64,000 bases of DNA from Nemertoderma westbladi (Eukaryota; Xenacoelomorpha; Nemertodermatida; Nemertodermatidae). Location: positions 248,001 through 312,000 of the forward strand of contig JAUCBJ010001846.1 of the NCBI GenBank assembly GCA_032718475.1. Direction: 5' to 3'. The translations under genes were made by a program, and so were the position numbers. Within the stretch, counting starts at the first letter, position 1. Every line of letters begins with the position of its first letter. This document shows positions 55,549 to 63,184 of this stretch, one piece after another. A model generated the notes under the pieces. That model did not search any database and had not been told where the DNA came from. It saw nothing but the letters and a program-made list of their open reading frames with translations.

Positions 55549-57843
55549 TTAAAACTCAATAACCTGCTCAAGGCTTACTTGAAACTCATTGCCCTGCTGA
55601 TAAAACGGATTTTTCAACTCAACATTAAACCCAAGCCGATGATGCTGATCAACGCGATGAGTGAAGTTCAAATTCAAAGCCGTGGCATAATCTTGATCGT
55701 CCAATACAGCGTTTGGATCAAAATTACTAAGCATGGTGAACCCCCCTGCACTGGCATTGATGGGGCTTATGTCGCGATGAATGTCTTGTAGTGCATTAAA
55801 TTTAAGGGAGAGTTTTGTCAACTGGCTCAAAGCAACTTTGGCCTGTATACCTGCTTGCGCTCGCATAACGTTGTTATGGCCAGCGGATAGATGAAAAGGG
55901 AAAACAGCTCGACTGGTGCGCTCATCATAAGCTGAAATATTTAATTGTTGGTAGCTCAAACCCAGCATCGGTGAAAAACGAATATCCCCAATACTAAACG
56001 GGTGGGTTAGCAAGGCATTGTAGGTTTGCCCTTGTGCGCTGAGCGATCCATGGGCATTTTCGACCCCTTTGATGGAATGACGATGAATTTGATAGGCTCG
56101 ATCATGCTGATTGGCTGATAACGTGAGGTAGGTGTTGGGCAAAATAGGGGTGCGAATATGGGCAGAAAACTCGGGGCGGTTCGCACTTGAATTAAAGGCC
56201 AAATTCGCCAATTGATGTTGCGTTTTTCCAACATTAAAGCCCAAACCATAACTCAAACCTTGTGAGCTTTGGTGATTAAAACTGAGTTGATAAGCACCGT
56301 TTGAATGCCTTGATGCATTAAAGCAATCTTCTTTTTCTTTATCCAGCTGACCCAATAGGTGGATGGAGGCGTGTCGTTTGTTGTTTTCATCCTCATCATC
56401 ACAAAAAGGCGGGAGGAAAAAACCATCAAACGCATCATTAGCTAGGGCATATAACAGGCCGCTTGCAATGAAAAAGCTGGCCTCGCGAGAGGCTGACATG
56501 CTGATAGCAGCGGCTTGGCCGGCGTTGGGGGCGGGGTTTGTTATGGTGGTTGGTGGTGGATCAACTGGATCAACGGGTGGTGGATCAACTGGATCAACGG
56601 GTGGTGGATCAACTGGATCAACGGGTGGTGGGGATACGATTGTGCTGGTGGGGATGTAGCGTATTATATAGGTATCTTCCTGATTAGTTCTTGGATGGTA
56701 ATTTTCTGATTTTAAAGAATTGGTGCCCAAATCTATGGGAGGTTGTTGTGGTTTTGCGATAATAGTATTTCCATCATTAGATACAGCTATAGCTTCTGGA
56801 AAATATAGTCCTGCTGTATTACCGCCTAAGCTTGTAATCCAATCCGTTAATTTTTGTAAGGTACCTGATTCCCATCGGAAAGCTATAGGAGCATTTGTCC
56901 CGGCTTGGGTACCGTAATATGTTGTACCTACAATCACACTACCGTTATAATTAACGTCATAAGCATGCGATTCTCCTACATCGTTTAGCGTGTGAAAATT
57001 ACCTAGGTTTTGCATTGACCCACTGTTGGGATCAGCAGGATTAGTTAATACCAAACGAAAGGCTTCTTTATCAGAATAAGAACCACTATATCCTACAATA
57101 GTTTTTCCATCACCACTAATGGCATAAGCTCCCGCTGGTTTTGCAGTGCCGTCCAACGTATTCTCTATTATATGCATAGTTCCAGTTGTACTATTAGTAG
57201 GATGCTCGCGCCAAAGAAAGACTTTATTTGCACCACTAAAGCTATCAGACCTAGCATGCCCTACTATTGATTTTCCATCACTACTGACACCATGCGCTGA
57301 TGAGTAGGATAATCCACTAGGCATTGTAAACTTTTGCATAACGGGGTTGTCTCTTCTCCAACGAAAAGCTGCGCTATTATTTGACTGGCCAACTACCACA
57401 CTTCCATCACCGCTGATGCCATAAGCCACTGACCCATAATAATCACCTATATCTAAATTTTGCATTGCGCCCGAAAGATCGGATAAATAAAAAGCCTTTT
57501 TTCTAGTGGACGATGAATCATTTTCTTTTACCCAACCCACAATTGCATTACCATCATCACTGATACCATAAGCATGTGCCGGTTGCGTTGAGAATAATGT
57601 ATTTGGTATAGACGTTGATATTATGGTAGCGGTGGATAAATCAAAATGTACAATTGAATTTTGAGTTGAGTAACCTATTGCTACTTGCCCGTTCCCACTG
57701 ATGTCAGTAGCTATTACTCCTGCATGATTTTCGTCAATACTTAACGTCGCATCCACCGCCAATAACTGAACAGGAAAAAACCCACAAAACAATATAGCCG
57801 TGAGCGCTTTAAGAAATTGAAAAATACGGTGTGAAAATGTCAT
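55549..57843 (-). CDS. Autotransporter with HAF-type repeat passenger and C-terminal barrel
   Basis: This 764-residue protein has a signal peptide to about residue 30 (V-Q-L-L-A-V-D-A). The passenger (about 30-390) has seven degenerate repeats of about 50 residues with the core S-x-D-G-x-x-I-V-G, for example A-Y-G-I-S-D-D-G-N-A-I-V-G. These are HAF-type repeats that probably form a propeller-like fold. A proline-rich linker with three P-P-P-V-D-P-V-D units lies near 405-432. The rest (about 450-764) is an autotransporter-type barrel ending in V-I-E-F with the terminal Phe. It is predicted to be surface-exposed after type V secretion. No catalytic motif is visible, so the role is unknown. Confidence 0.82.
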   Translation of the reverse strand: MTFSHRIFQFLKALTAILFCGFFPVQLLAVDATLSIDENHAGVIATDISGNGQVAIGYSTQNSIVHFDLSTATIISTSIPNTLFSTQPAHAYGISDDGNAIVGWVKENDSSSTRKKAFYLSDLSGAMQNLDIGDYYGSVAYGISGDGSVVVGQSNNSAAFRWRRDNPVMQKFTMPSGLSYSSAHGVSSDGKSIVGHARSDSFSGANKVFLWREHPTNSTTGTMHIIENTLDGTAKPAGAYAISGDGKTIVGYSGSYSDKEAFRLVLTNPADPNSGSMQNLGNFHTLNDVGESHAYDVNYNGSVIVGTTYYGTQAGTNAPIAFRWESGTLQKLTDWITSLGGNTAGLYFPEAIAVSNDGNTIIAKPQQPPIDLGTNSLKSENYHPRTNQEDTYIIRYIPTSTIVSPPPVDPVDPPPVDPVDPPPVDPVDPPPTTITNPAPNAGQAAAISMSASREASFFIASGLLYALANDAFDGFFLPPFCDDEDENNKRHASIHLLGQLDKEKEDCFNASRHSNGAYQLSFNHQSSQGLSYGLGFNVGKTQHQLANLAFNSSANRPEFSAHIRTPILPNTYLTLSANQHDRAYQIHRHSIKGVENAHGSLSAQGQTYNALLTHPFSIGDIRFSPMLGLSYQQLNISAYDERTSRAVFPFHLSAGHNNVMRAQAGIQAKVALSQLTKLSLKFNALQDIHRDISPINASAGGFTMLSNFDPNAVLDDQDYATALNLNFTHRVDQHHRLGFNVELKNPFYQQGNEFQVSLEQVIEF
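56553..56632. repeat. 24-bp tandem repeat (three exact copies plus a partial one) in the autotransporter linker
   Basis: The unit GTGGTGGATCAACTGGATCA followed by ACGG is repeated exactly at 56553-56576, 56577-56600 and 56601-56624, then begins again to about 56632. It encodes the P-P-P-V-D-P-V-D linker on the minus strand. Because the unit is 24 bp (8 codons), copy-number changes would lengthen or shorten the linker without a frameshift. Confidence 0.95.
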
Positions 57844-57940
57844 GTCATGTACCCCTTGTGTTAATGTAGCGAAATCTTGTGGAATAAAACTCTATTAAAT
57901 CAGTGGTATTTGTTTTGATTAAATGTTAACCCCAGCTGGC

Positions 57941-57969
57941 AGTCTATGTAAAAATTAAGGATTTTTCAA
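57941..57969 (-). promoter_or_regulatory. Putative promoter of the autotransporter gene
   Basis: On the minus strand TTGAAA (57969-57964) and TAGACT (57946-57941) are 17 bp apart, about 100 bases before the autotransporter start. The spacing is ideal; the first hexamer has five of six consensus bases and the second four of six. Inferred from sequence only. Confidence 0.4.
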
Positions 57970-57987
57970 TGTGTTTTTGTGCCCTCG

Positions 57988-58006
57988 TTGCATGATTATC
58001 ATTATT
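57988..58006. promoter_or_regulatory. Weak Fur-box-like sequence
   Basis: TGATTATCATTAT (57993-58005) agrees with 12 of the 13 matching bases of the 19-bp Fur consensus, but the remaining flank does not match (about 13 of 19 overall). It lies just upstream of the putative autotransporter promoter. Iron control of the autotransporter is only a suggestion. Confidence 0.25.
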
Positions 58007-58040
58007 TGCAGGGGTGTGGAGGGTGTGCTGCTCCTTGTTT

Positions 58041-58230
58041 TTAAAAAAATAACCCGTCAATTGGCGATGAAGCCGAGCCGTATAATTTTTTAGGAATACG
58101 CCCGGCTAAATAGGCCTCTCTTCCTGCAATGGCGGCATGTTTCATCGCGCGTGCCATTTGAATGGGGTGTTTGGCCCCGGCAATGGCGGTGTTGAGTAGT
58201 ACTCCGTCGCAGCCTAGTTCCATTACTTTG
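58041..58230 (-). pseudogene. thiG: Fragment of thiazole synthase gene thiG (C-terminal end)
   Basis: The minus strand from 58230 to the stop at 58041 encodes [17 protein letters not shown] followed by A-R-A-M-K-H-A and A-G-R-I-P-K-K-L-Y. These are unmistakable as the last ~60 residues of ThiG, which builds the thiazole phosphate of thiamin. The N-terminal three quarters, including the Schiff-base lysine, is missing. At 58231 it joins directly to a piece of an unrelated gene (fba). The fragment is well preserved, so the loss looks recent. Confidence 0.85.
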
Positions 58231-58452
58231 GCTGGTGCCAATGGCAATGGCCAGGGCATCTACTTTTGTTTGCTTAACAAAATCAGCGGCCTCTCGTGGG
58301 TCGGTTAACAGTTGTGCTTTGTTTAATTTCCCTTGGGCGCCTGAGCCATCTTCTTCGCCTGCAAGGCCTGTTTCAAGGGAGCCTAAGCAGCCTAGTTCGC
58401 CTTCGGTTGAGATGCCGCAGTGTTGTTTTTGTATCAGGCGATAATCTTCAAA
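58231..58452 (-). pseudogene. fba: Internal fragment of class II fructose-bisphosphate aldolase gene
   Basis: On the minus strand, reading from about 58452 down, the text includes [34 protein letters not shown] and [11 protein letters not shown]. This is the central part of a class II aldolase, including the substrate- and metal-loop region. Both ends of the gene are missing and the piece ends abruptly at the thiG fragment. In the full enzyme this glycolytic aldolase cleaves fructose 1,6-bisphosphate. Whether an intact copy exists elsewhere cannot be seen. From 58453 to 58688 I see no further gene. Confidence 0.85.
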
Positions 58453-58688
58453 AACATATTTTTTTCATCAAAATTATTCAAACATGATGAACGCTGTAAA
58501 AATTCCTACTCATCAACCCAGTCGACGGCTCAACCTTGGTCTACGCCTGTAGATGCCAATCGTTTTTCTCAACCAAGCGATATGGTTCACTTTTTTCTAT
58601 GAAAAGGTTTAAAAATTAATTGACGATGATTGATTTTTTCAATACAAGTGGTTAGAATTTTTTGGTCGTTAAAGATTGGGGTTATAGC

Positions 58689-59522
58689 ATGAATGATTTA
58701 TTGATTAAAAATGATTACCTAAAAGAGATTAAAGACTTACCGTCTGACTATATCCTTGGGGATGAAGGTCATCAAGTGACCCAAATAAAACAGTGGCTGT
58801 TTTTATGGCAATTTTATGAAGGTTTATCTTTATGCGATAAATTATTAGCCAATAGCTTGCCTGTATTTGATCATAATATGTATAGGGCTGTTAAGCGTTT
58901 GCAACGCTTTTTTAAAATAAACGAAACCGGTGAGGTGGATCAACATACTTGGCAAAAAATGGTTTTTCCCATGAAAGCTGCCTTTTCGCTTGAATTATAT
59001 GGCGAGATGTCTTTGTCTGAACGTGTATGTTTTTACGCGTTTAACCACTTAAGGTTTCGACCCTATGAATTATTTCAAAAAAATACAGGCCCTTGGATTC
59101 GTGCCTATATGGGTGGAAAAGATGGAAAACCATGGGCATGGTGCCAAGGATTTATATGCACTATTTTAGACCAAGCCTTTAGCAGCATGAACAAATACTT
59201 TACCAGTTACTATCCTGATACCGTTGCTTGCAGAGAAATGCACCAAGCTGCCCTAGACAGTGATTTGTTAATCACCAATGATCAACTTCAAAAAGGAACC
59301 TACACACCCCAACCGGGTGACATGTTTCAACGAATTGATCCACCGGATCAAAAAGCCCATCACACCGGCATTATTGTTCAGGTGTTTAATGATGGCCATT
59401 TTTATTCAATAGAAGGTAATACCAATTTTGCAAAGGCCCGAGAAGGTGTGGGTTGCCATTTGTTGCACAGAAATTATTTGACATCTAAAAATATTGATAT
59501 TGTGCAATTAATCAAGTATTAA
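58689..59522 (+). CDS. Putative peptidoglycan-active protein with PG-binding-like and CHAP-like domains
   Basis: From the ATG at 58689 the protein is about 277 residues; a TTG at 58662 is the upstream alternative. Residues about 25-95 resemble a peptidoglycan-binding-1 helical domain (G-H-Q-V-T-Q-I-K-Q-W, then V-K-R-L-Q-R-F-F and G-E-V-D-Q-H-T-W). The C-terminal half is CHAP-like: W-A-W-C-Q-G-F-I-C near 150 gives a candidate catalytic Cys, A-H-H-T-G-I-I-V near 228 the His, and I-E-G-N-T-N near 243 the third polar residue. No signal peptide is seen, which is unusual for a wall hydrolase. The promoter is probably in 58453-58688. Amidase or endopeptidase activity is inferred. Confidence 0.65.
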   Translation: MNDLLIKNDYLKEIKDLPSDYILGDEGHQVTQIKQWLFLWQFYEGLSLCDKLLANSLPVFDHNMYRAVKRLQRFFKINETGEVDQHTWQKMVFPMKAAFSLELYGEMSLSERVCFYAFNHLRFRPYELFQKNTGPWIRAYMGGKDGKPWAWCQGFICTILDQAFSSMNKYFTSYYPDTVACREMHQAALDSDLLITNDQLQKGTYTPQPGDMFQRIDPPDQKAHHTGIIVQVFNDGHFYSIEGNTNFAKAREGVGCHLLHRNYLTSKNIDIVQLIKY

Positions 59523-59571
59523 AAATGAGATTAATTAGCATTAGCGTATATTTGTTGGGTAAAATAGAATA

Positions 59572-59770
59572 ATGACTAAACCTGAAACATATAAACTTTT
59601 AATTAGTCATCGAAGAAGCCCGTATTGACCTCATTAGAATAGCCCTAATTATTCATCATCATCAAAAACACGGCATGTTCTAACAAACAGTTGGGCTTAT
59701 TTTATTGACCCTCGCAATAGACCAAGTTGCATCGAAACACAAAGATAACTATTTAAATGAAGAAAATTAA
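59572..59770 (+). pseudogene. Small broken reading frame of unknown origin
   Basis: From the ATG at 59572 the text M-T-K-P-E-T-Y-K-L-L is followed, after a +1 shift, by V-I-E-E-A-R-I-D-L-I-R-I-A-L. One in-frame TAA near 59681 comes next, then a hydrophobic V-G-L-I-L-L-T-L-A-I-D-Q-V, ending at the TAA 59768-59770. The pieces join by a single frameshift and one stop, so a decayed small membrane-protein gene is plausible. I do not recognise a family. The rest of the gap to the rRNA promoter (59771-59853) shows nothing. Confidence 0.3.
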
Positions 59771-59853
59771 AAGCACTGTGCAGCCACAACCCGCTTCATG
59801 TGCTCAATTGAAGCATTAATCAAGCCACCTAATGAGAATGCTTAATTTAAGGA

Positions 59854-59881
59854 TTGCATTTTATGATTGTTGTAGTAGAAT
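59854..59881 (+). promoter_or_regulatory. Promoter of the 23S-5S rRNA unit
   Basis: TTGCAT (59854-59859) and TAGAAT (59876-59881) are 16 bp apart, each with five or four of six consensus bases. They lie 65-90 bases before the mature 23S 5' end. A boxA follows a few bases downstream, which strengthens the reading that transcription of the large rRNA starts here and not at a distant 16S gene. Confidence 0.6.
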
Positions 59882-59887
59882 GGTTTT

Positions 59888-59897
59888 TGCTCTTTAA
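59888..59897 (+). promoter_or_regulatory. boxA rRNA antitermination element
   Basis: TGCTCTTTAA matches the core of the rRNA boxA (consensus TGCTCTTTAACA), bound by NusB-S10 to keep polymerase processive over untranslated rRNA. It lies just after the promoter and about 50 bases before the 23S. Confidence 0.65.
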
Positions 59898-59946
59898 AAA
59901 GTAATAACAATACACTCATCAAAAAAATAGCAATTACTTAGGGTTG

Positions 59947-60376
59947 TATGATTAAGTAATTAAGTGCATGTGATGGATGTCTTGGCAGAAGAAGGCGATG
60001 AAGGACGTGGTAATCTGCGATAAGCTTCGGTGAGTTGGTAACAAGCTTTGAACCGGAGATTTCCGAATGGGGAAACCCACTGTTTTGACAGTATTTGCAC
60101 CTGAATACATAGGGTGTAAAGGCAAACTCGGGGAACTGAAACATCTAAGTACCCGAAGGAAAAGAAATCAACAGAGATTCCGTTAGTAGCGGCGAGCGAA
60201 AGCGGATCAGCCCTTAAGCAGCATATATAGTTAGTGGAATATTCTGGAAAGAATAGCGATACAGGGTGATAGCCCCGTACATAAAAGCTGATTTGTTGTG
60301 AAAACGAGTAGGTCGGGACACGTGATATCTTGACTGAATATAGAGGGACCACCCTCTAAGGCTAAATACTCTCTTC

Positions 60377-60409
<33 letters not shown>

Positions 60410-61833
60410 ATGAAAAGAACCCCTGTTAGGGGAGTGAAATAGAACCTGAAATCGCATGCATACAAGCAGTCGGAGCTTGAATTTATTCAAGTGACGGCGT
60501 GCCTTTTGTATAATGAGTCGGCGAGTTATTCTCAGTGGCAAGCTTAACCATATAGGGGAGGCGTAGCGAAAGCGAGTCTGAAATAGGCGTTTTAGTCGCT
60601 GGGATTAGACCCGAAACCGGGTGATCTAGCCATGAGCAGGTTGAAGGTTGGGTAACACCAACTGGAGGACCGAACCCACTTATGTTGAAAAATGAGGGGA
60701 TGACTTGTGGCTAGGGGTGAAAGGCCAATCAAACCCGGAGATAGCTGGTTTTCTCTGAAAACTATTTAGGTAGTGCCTCATGTTTAACTCTTGGGGGTAG
60801 AGCACTGTTATGGCTAGGGGGTCGTAAAGATTTACCAAACCATTGCAAACTCCGAATACCAAGAAGTTCAATCATGGGAGACAGACAGCGGGTGCTAACG
60901 TCCGTTGTCGAGAGGGAAACAACCCAGATCATCAGCTAAGGTCCCTAAATGCAGTTAAGTGGGAAACGATGTGAGACTATAAAGACAGCCAGGAGGTTGG
61001 CTTGGAAGCAGCCATTCCTTTAAAGAGTGCGTAATAGCTCACTGGTTGAGTAAAGCTTGCGCGGAAGATTTAACGGGGCTCAAACTGCATACCGAAGCTA
61101 TGAATGCTCAATATGAGCATGGTAAGAGAACGTTCTGTAGGCCGTTGAAGGTGAACTGTGAGGTTTGCTGGAGGTATCAGAAGTGCGAATGCCGACATGA
61201 GTAACGATAATATGGGTGAAAAACCCATTCGCCGAAAACCCAAGGTTTTCTATGCAACGCTAATCGTAATAGAGTTAGTCGGCTCCTAAGGTGAGGCTGA
61301 AAAGCGTAATCGATGGGAAACAGGTTAATATTCCTGTACCTTGTATTGTTGCGATGGGGTAACGAAAAAGGTTAGATCAGCTGGGCATCGGTTGTCCTAG
61401 TTTAAGCGTGTAGGAATTATTCTTTGGCAAATCCGGGAATATTTATTCTAAGGCGTGATGACGAGACTTACTTTAAGTTGAAGTGATTGATACCATGTTT
61501 CCAAGAAAAACCTCTAAGCTTCAGGCAATACAAGACCGTACCCCAAACCGACACAGGTGGGAAAGGAGAGAATCCTAAGGCGCTTGAGAGAACTCTGGTG
61601 AAGGAACTAGGCAATTTAGCACCGTAACTTCGGAAGAAGGTGTGCCCTTATTAGGTGAAGTAATTTACTTACAGAGCCAAAGAGGGTTGCAACAACCAGG
61701 TGGCTGCGACTGTTTATTAAAAACACAGCACTCTGCAAACTCGTAAGAGGACGTATAGGGTGTGACGCCTGCCCGGTGCCAGAAGGTTAATTGATGGGGT
61801 TAGCGCTTGCGCGAAGCTCTTGATCGAAGCCCT

Positions 61834-61864
<31 letters not shown>

Positions 61865-61866
61865 GT

Positions 61867-61908
<42 letters not shown>

Positions 61909-62354
61909 TGGCGTAACGATGGCCACACTGTCTCCACCAGAGACTCAGTGAAATTGAAATTGCTGTTAAGATGCAGTGTACCCGCGGCTAGACGGAAAGA
62001 CCCCGTGAACCTTTACTATAGCTTTATACTGAACTTTGGTCATATTTGTGCAGGATAGGTGGGAGACTTTGAAGCTGGCACGTCAGTGCTAGTGGAGTCA
62101 TCCTTGAGATACCACCCTGATATAGTTGAAGTTCTAACTTCGTTTCATGATCTGGGACAAGGACAGTGTATGGTGGGTAGTTTGACTGGGGCGGTCTCCT
62201 CCTAAAAAGTAACGGAGGAGCACAAAGGTACTCTCAACACGGTCGGACATCGTGTAATGAGCGCAAAGGTAAAAGAGTGCTTAACTGCAAGACTGACAAG
62301 TCGAGCAGGTACGAAAGTAGGTCTTAGTGATCCGGTGATTCTGTGTGGAAGGGT

Positions 62355-62392
<38 letters not shown>

Positions 62393-62454
62393 AGTAATTC
62401 CGCCCAAGAGCTCATATCGACGGCGGAGTTTGCTACCTCGATGTCGGGTCATCT

Positions 62455-62494
<40 letters not shown>

Positions 62495-62674
62495 TCCATT
62501 TAAAGAGGTACGTGACCTGGGTTTAGAACGTCGAGAGACAGTTCGGTCCCTATCTACCGTGGGCGTTGGAGACTTGAGGGAAGCTATCCTTAGTACGAGA
62601 GGACCGGGATGGACGTTCCGCTGGTGTTCTGGTTGTCACGCCAGTGGCATTGCCAGGTAGCTATGAACGGATAA

Positions 62675-62705
<31 letters not shown>

Positions 62706-62845
62706 TTTGCCCAAGATTAGGTCTCCCTGAACTTTTTAAAGTTCCTGAAGGTTTGTTGAAGACGACAACGTTGATAGGCTGGGTGTGGAAGCATAGTAAT
62801 ATGTGAAGCTAACCAGTACTAATTTAACCGTGAGGCTTAATCATA
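59947..62845 (+). rRNA. rrl: 23S ribosomal RNA
   Basis: The sequence matches bacterial 23S rRNA from GGATGTCTTGGCAGAAGAAG near the 5' end through GGGGAAACCC near 60071-60080, the GTAGCGGCGAGCGAAAG segment near 60186, and the peptidyl-transferase and sarcin-ricin regions. The latter is visible as AGTACGAGAGGACC near 62592-62605. ATGATTAAG at 59948-59956 can pair with CTTAATCAT at 62836-62844, which sets the ends at the closing helix. Length is about 2900 bases. No 16S gene or Ile/Ala tRNA precedes it: the upstream neighbour is the CHAP-like gene, so the usual 16S-23S-5S operon is broken. Confidence 0.98.
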
Positions 62846-62878
62846 TGACACCTAAGTGATTGTTTGTATTGTTATTTT

Positions 62879-62990
62879 TCTGGCATTTATTGCGCGTGGG
62901 AAACACATGAATCCATTCCGAACTCAATTGTTAAGACATGCAGCGCCGATGGTAGTACACTTTTGTGTGTGAGAGTAGGTCTTTGCCAGG
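62879..62990 (+). rRNA. rrf: 5S ribosomal RNA
   Basis: About 112 bases carry the 5S core C-C-G-A-A-C-T-C (62921-62928) and GCAGCGCCGATGGTAGT near 62940-62956. The ends T-C-T-G-G-C-A and T-G-C-C-A-G-G pair as the closing helix. It follows the 23S after a 33-base spacer with no tRNA between. The ends are placed by the pairing and may be off by a base or two. Confidence 0.95.
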
Positions 62991-62998
62991 CTCTTTTT

Positions 62999-63061
62999 TA
63001 AGGAAGTTGAAAAGGTTATATTTGATAGTCAAATAACTTTTTAACACTTTCCTTATCTTTT
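62999..63061. terminator. Long hairpin after the 5S gene
   Basis: TAAGGAAG near 62999-63006 pairs with CTTTCCTTA near 63047-63055, and an inner AAAAGGTTAT/ATAACTTTT stem carries a T-T-G-A loop region. The hairpin is followed by TCTTTTT. It is probably a rho-independent terminator or processing stem for the rRNA unit. Confidence 0.6.
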
Positions 63062-63085
63062 TAAAGATTTTTTATATTGTTGATT

Positions 63086-63120
63086 GGCCTTCTTGAAATT
63101 TTTTTAAGAGGGCTTTTTTT
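63086..63120. terminator. Rho-independent terminator after the rRNA unit
   Basis: GGCCTTCTT and AAGAGGGCT (63086-63114) form a stem with one G-T wobble around an A/T-rich loop, followed by a run of eight T residues. It is a second, canonical terminator for the plus-strand rRNA. It may also work in reverse for the minus-strand RelA/SpoT gene, which ends at 63185. Confidence 0.75.
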
Positions 63121-63184
63121 TGTATTTTTGACATCAATGATGACTGAATTTGAGGCGTATTCGCTTCCTTAAGTAGTCAACGTT

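Noticed and set aside
55549-57843. Plus-strand reading frames in the autotransporter region rich in Gly, Trp and Ser
   Set aside because: They mirror the repeated linker and barrel on the minus strand and have no start signal or family resemblance.
59947-62845. Minus-strand ORFs inside the 23S rRNA gene
   Set aside because: Spurious frames in structural RNA.
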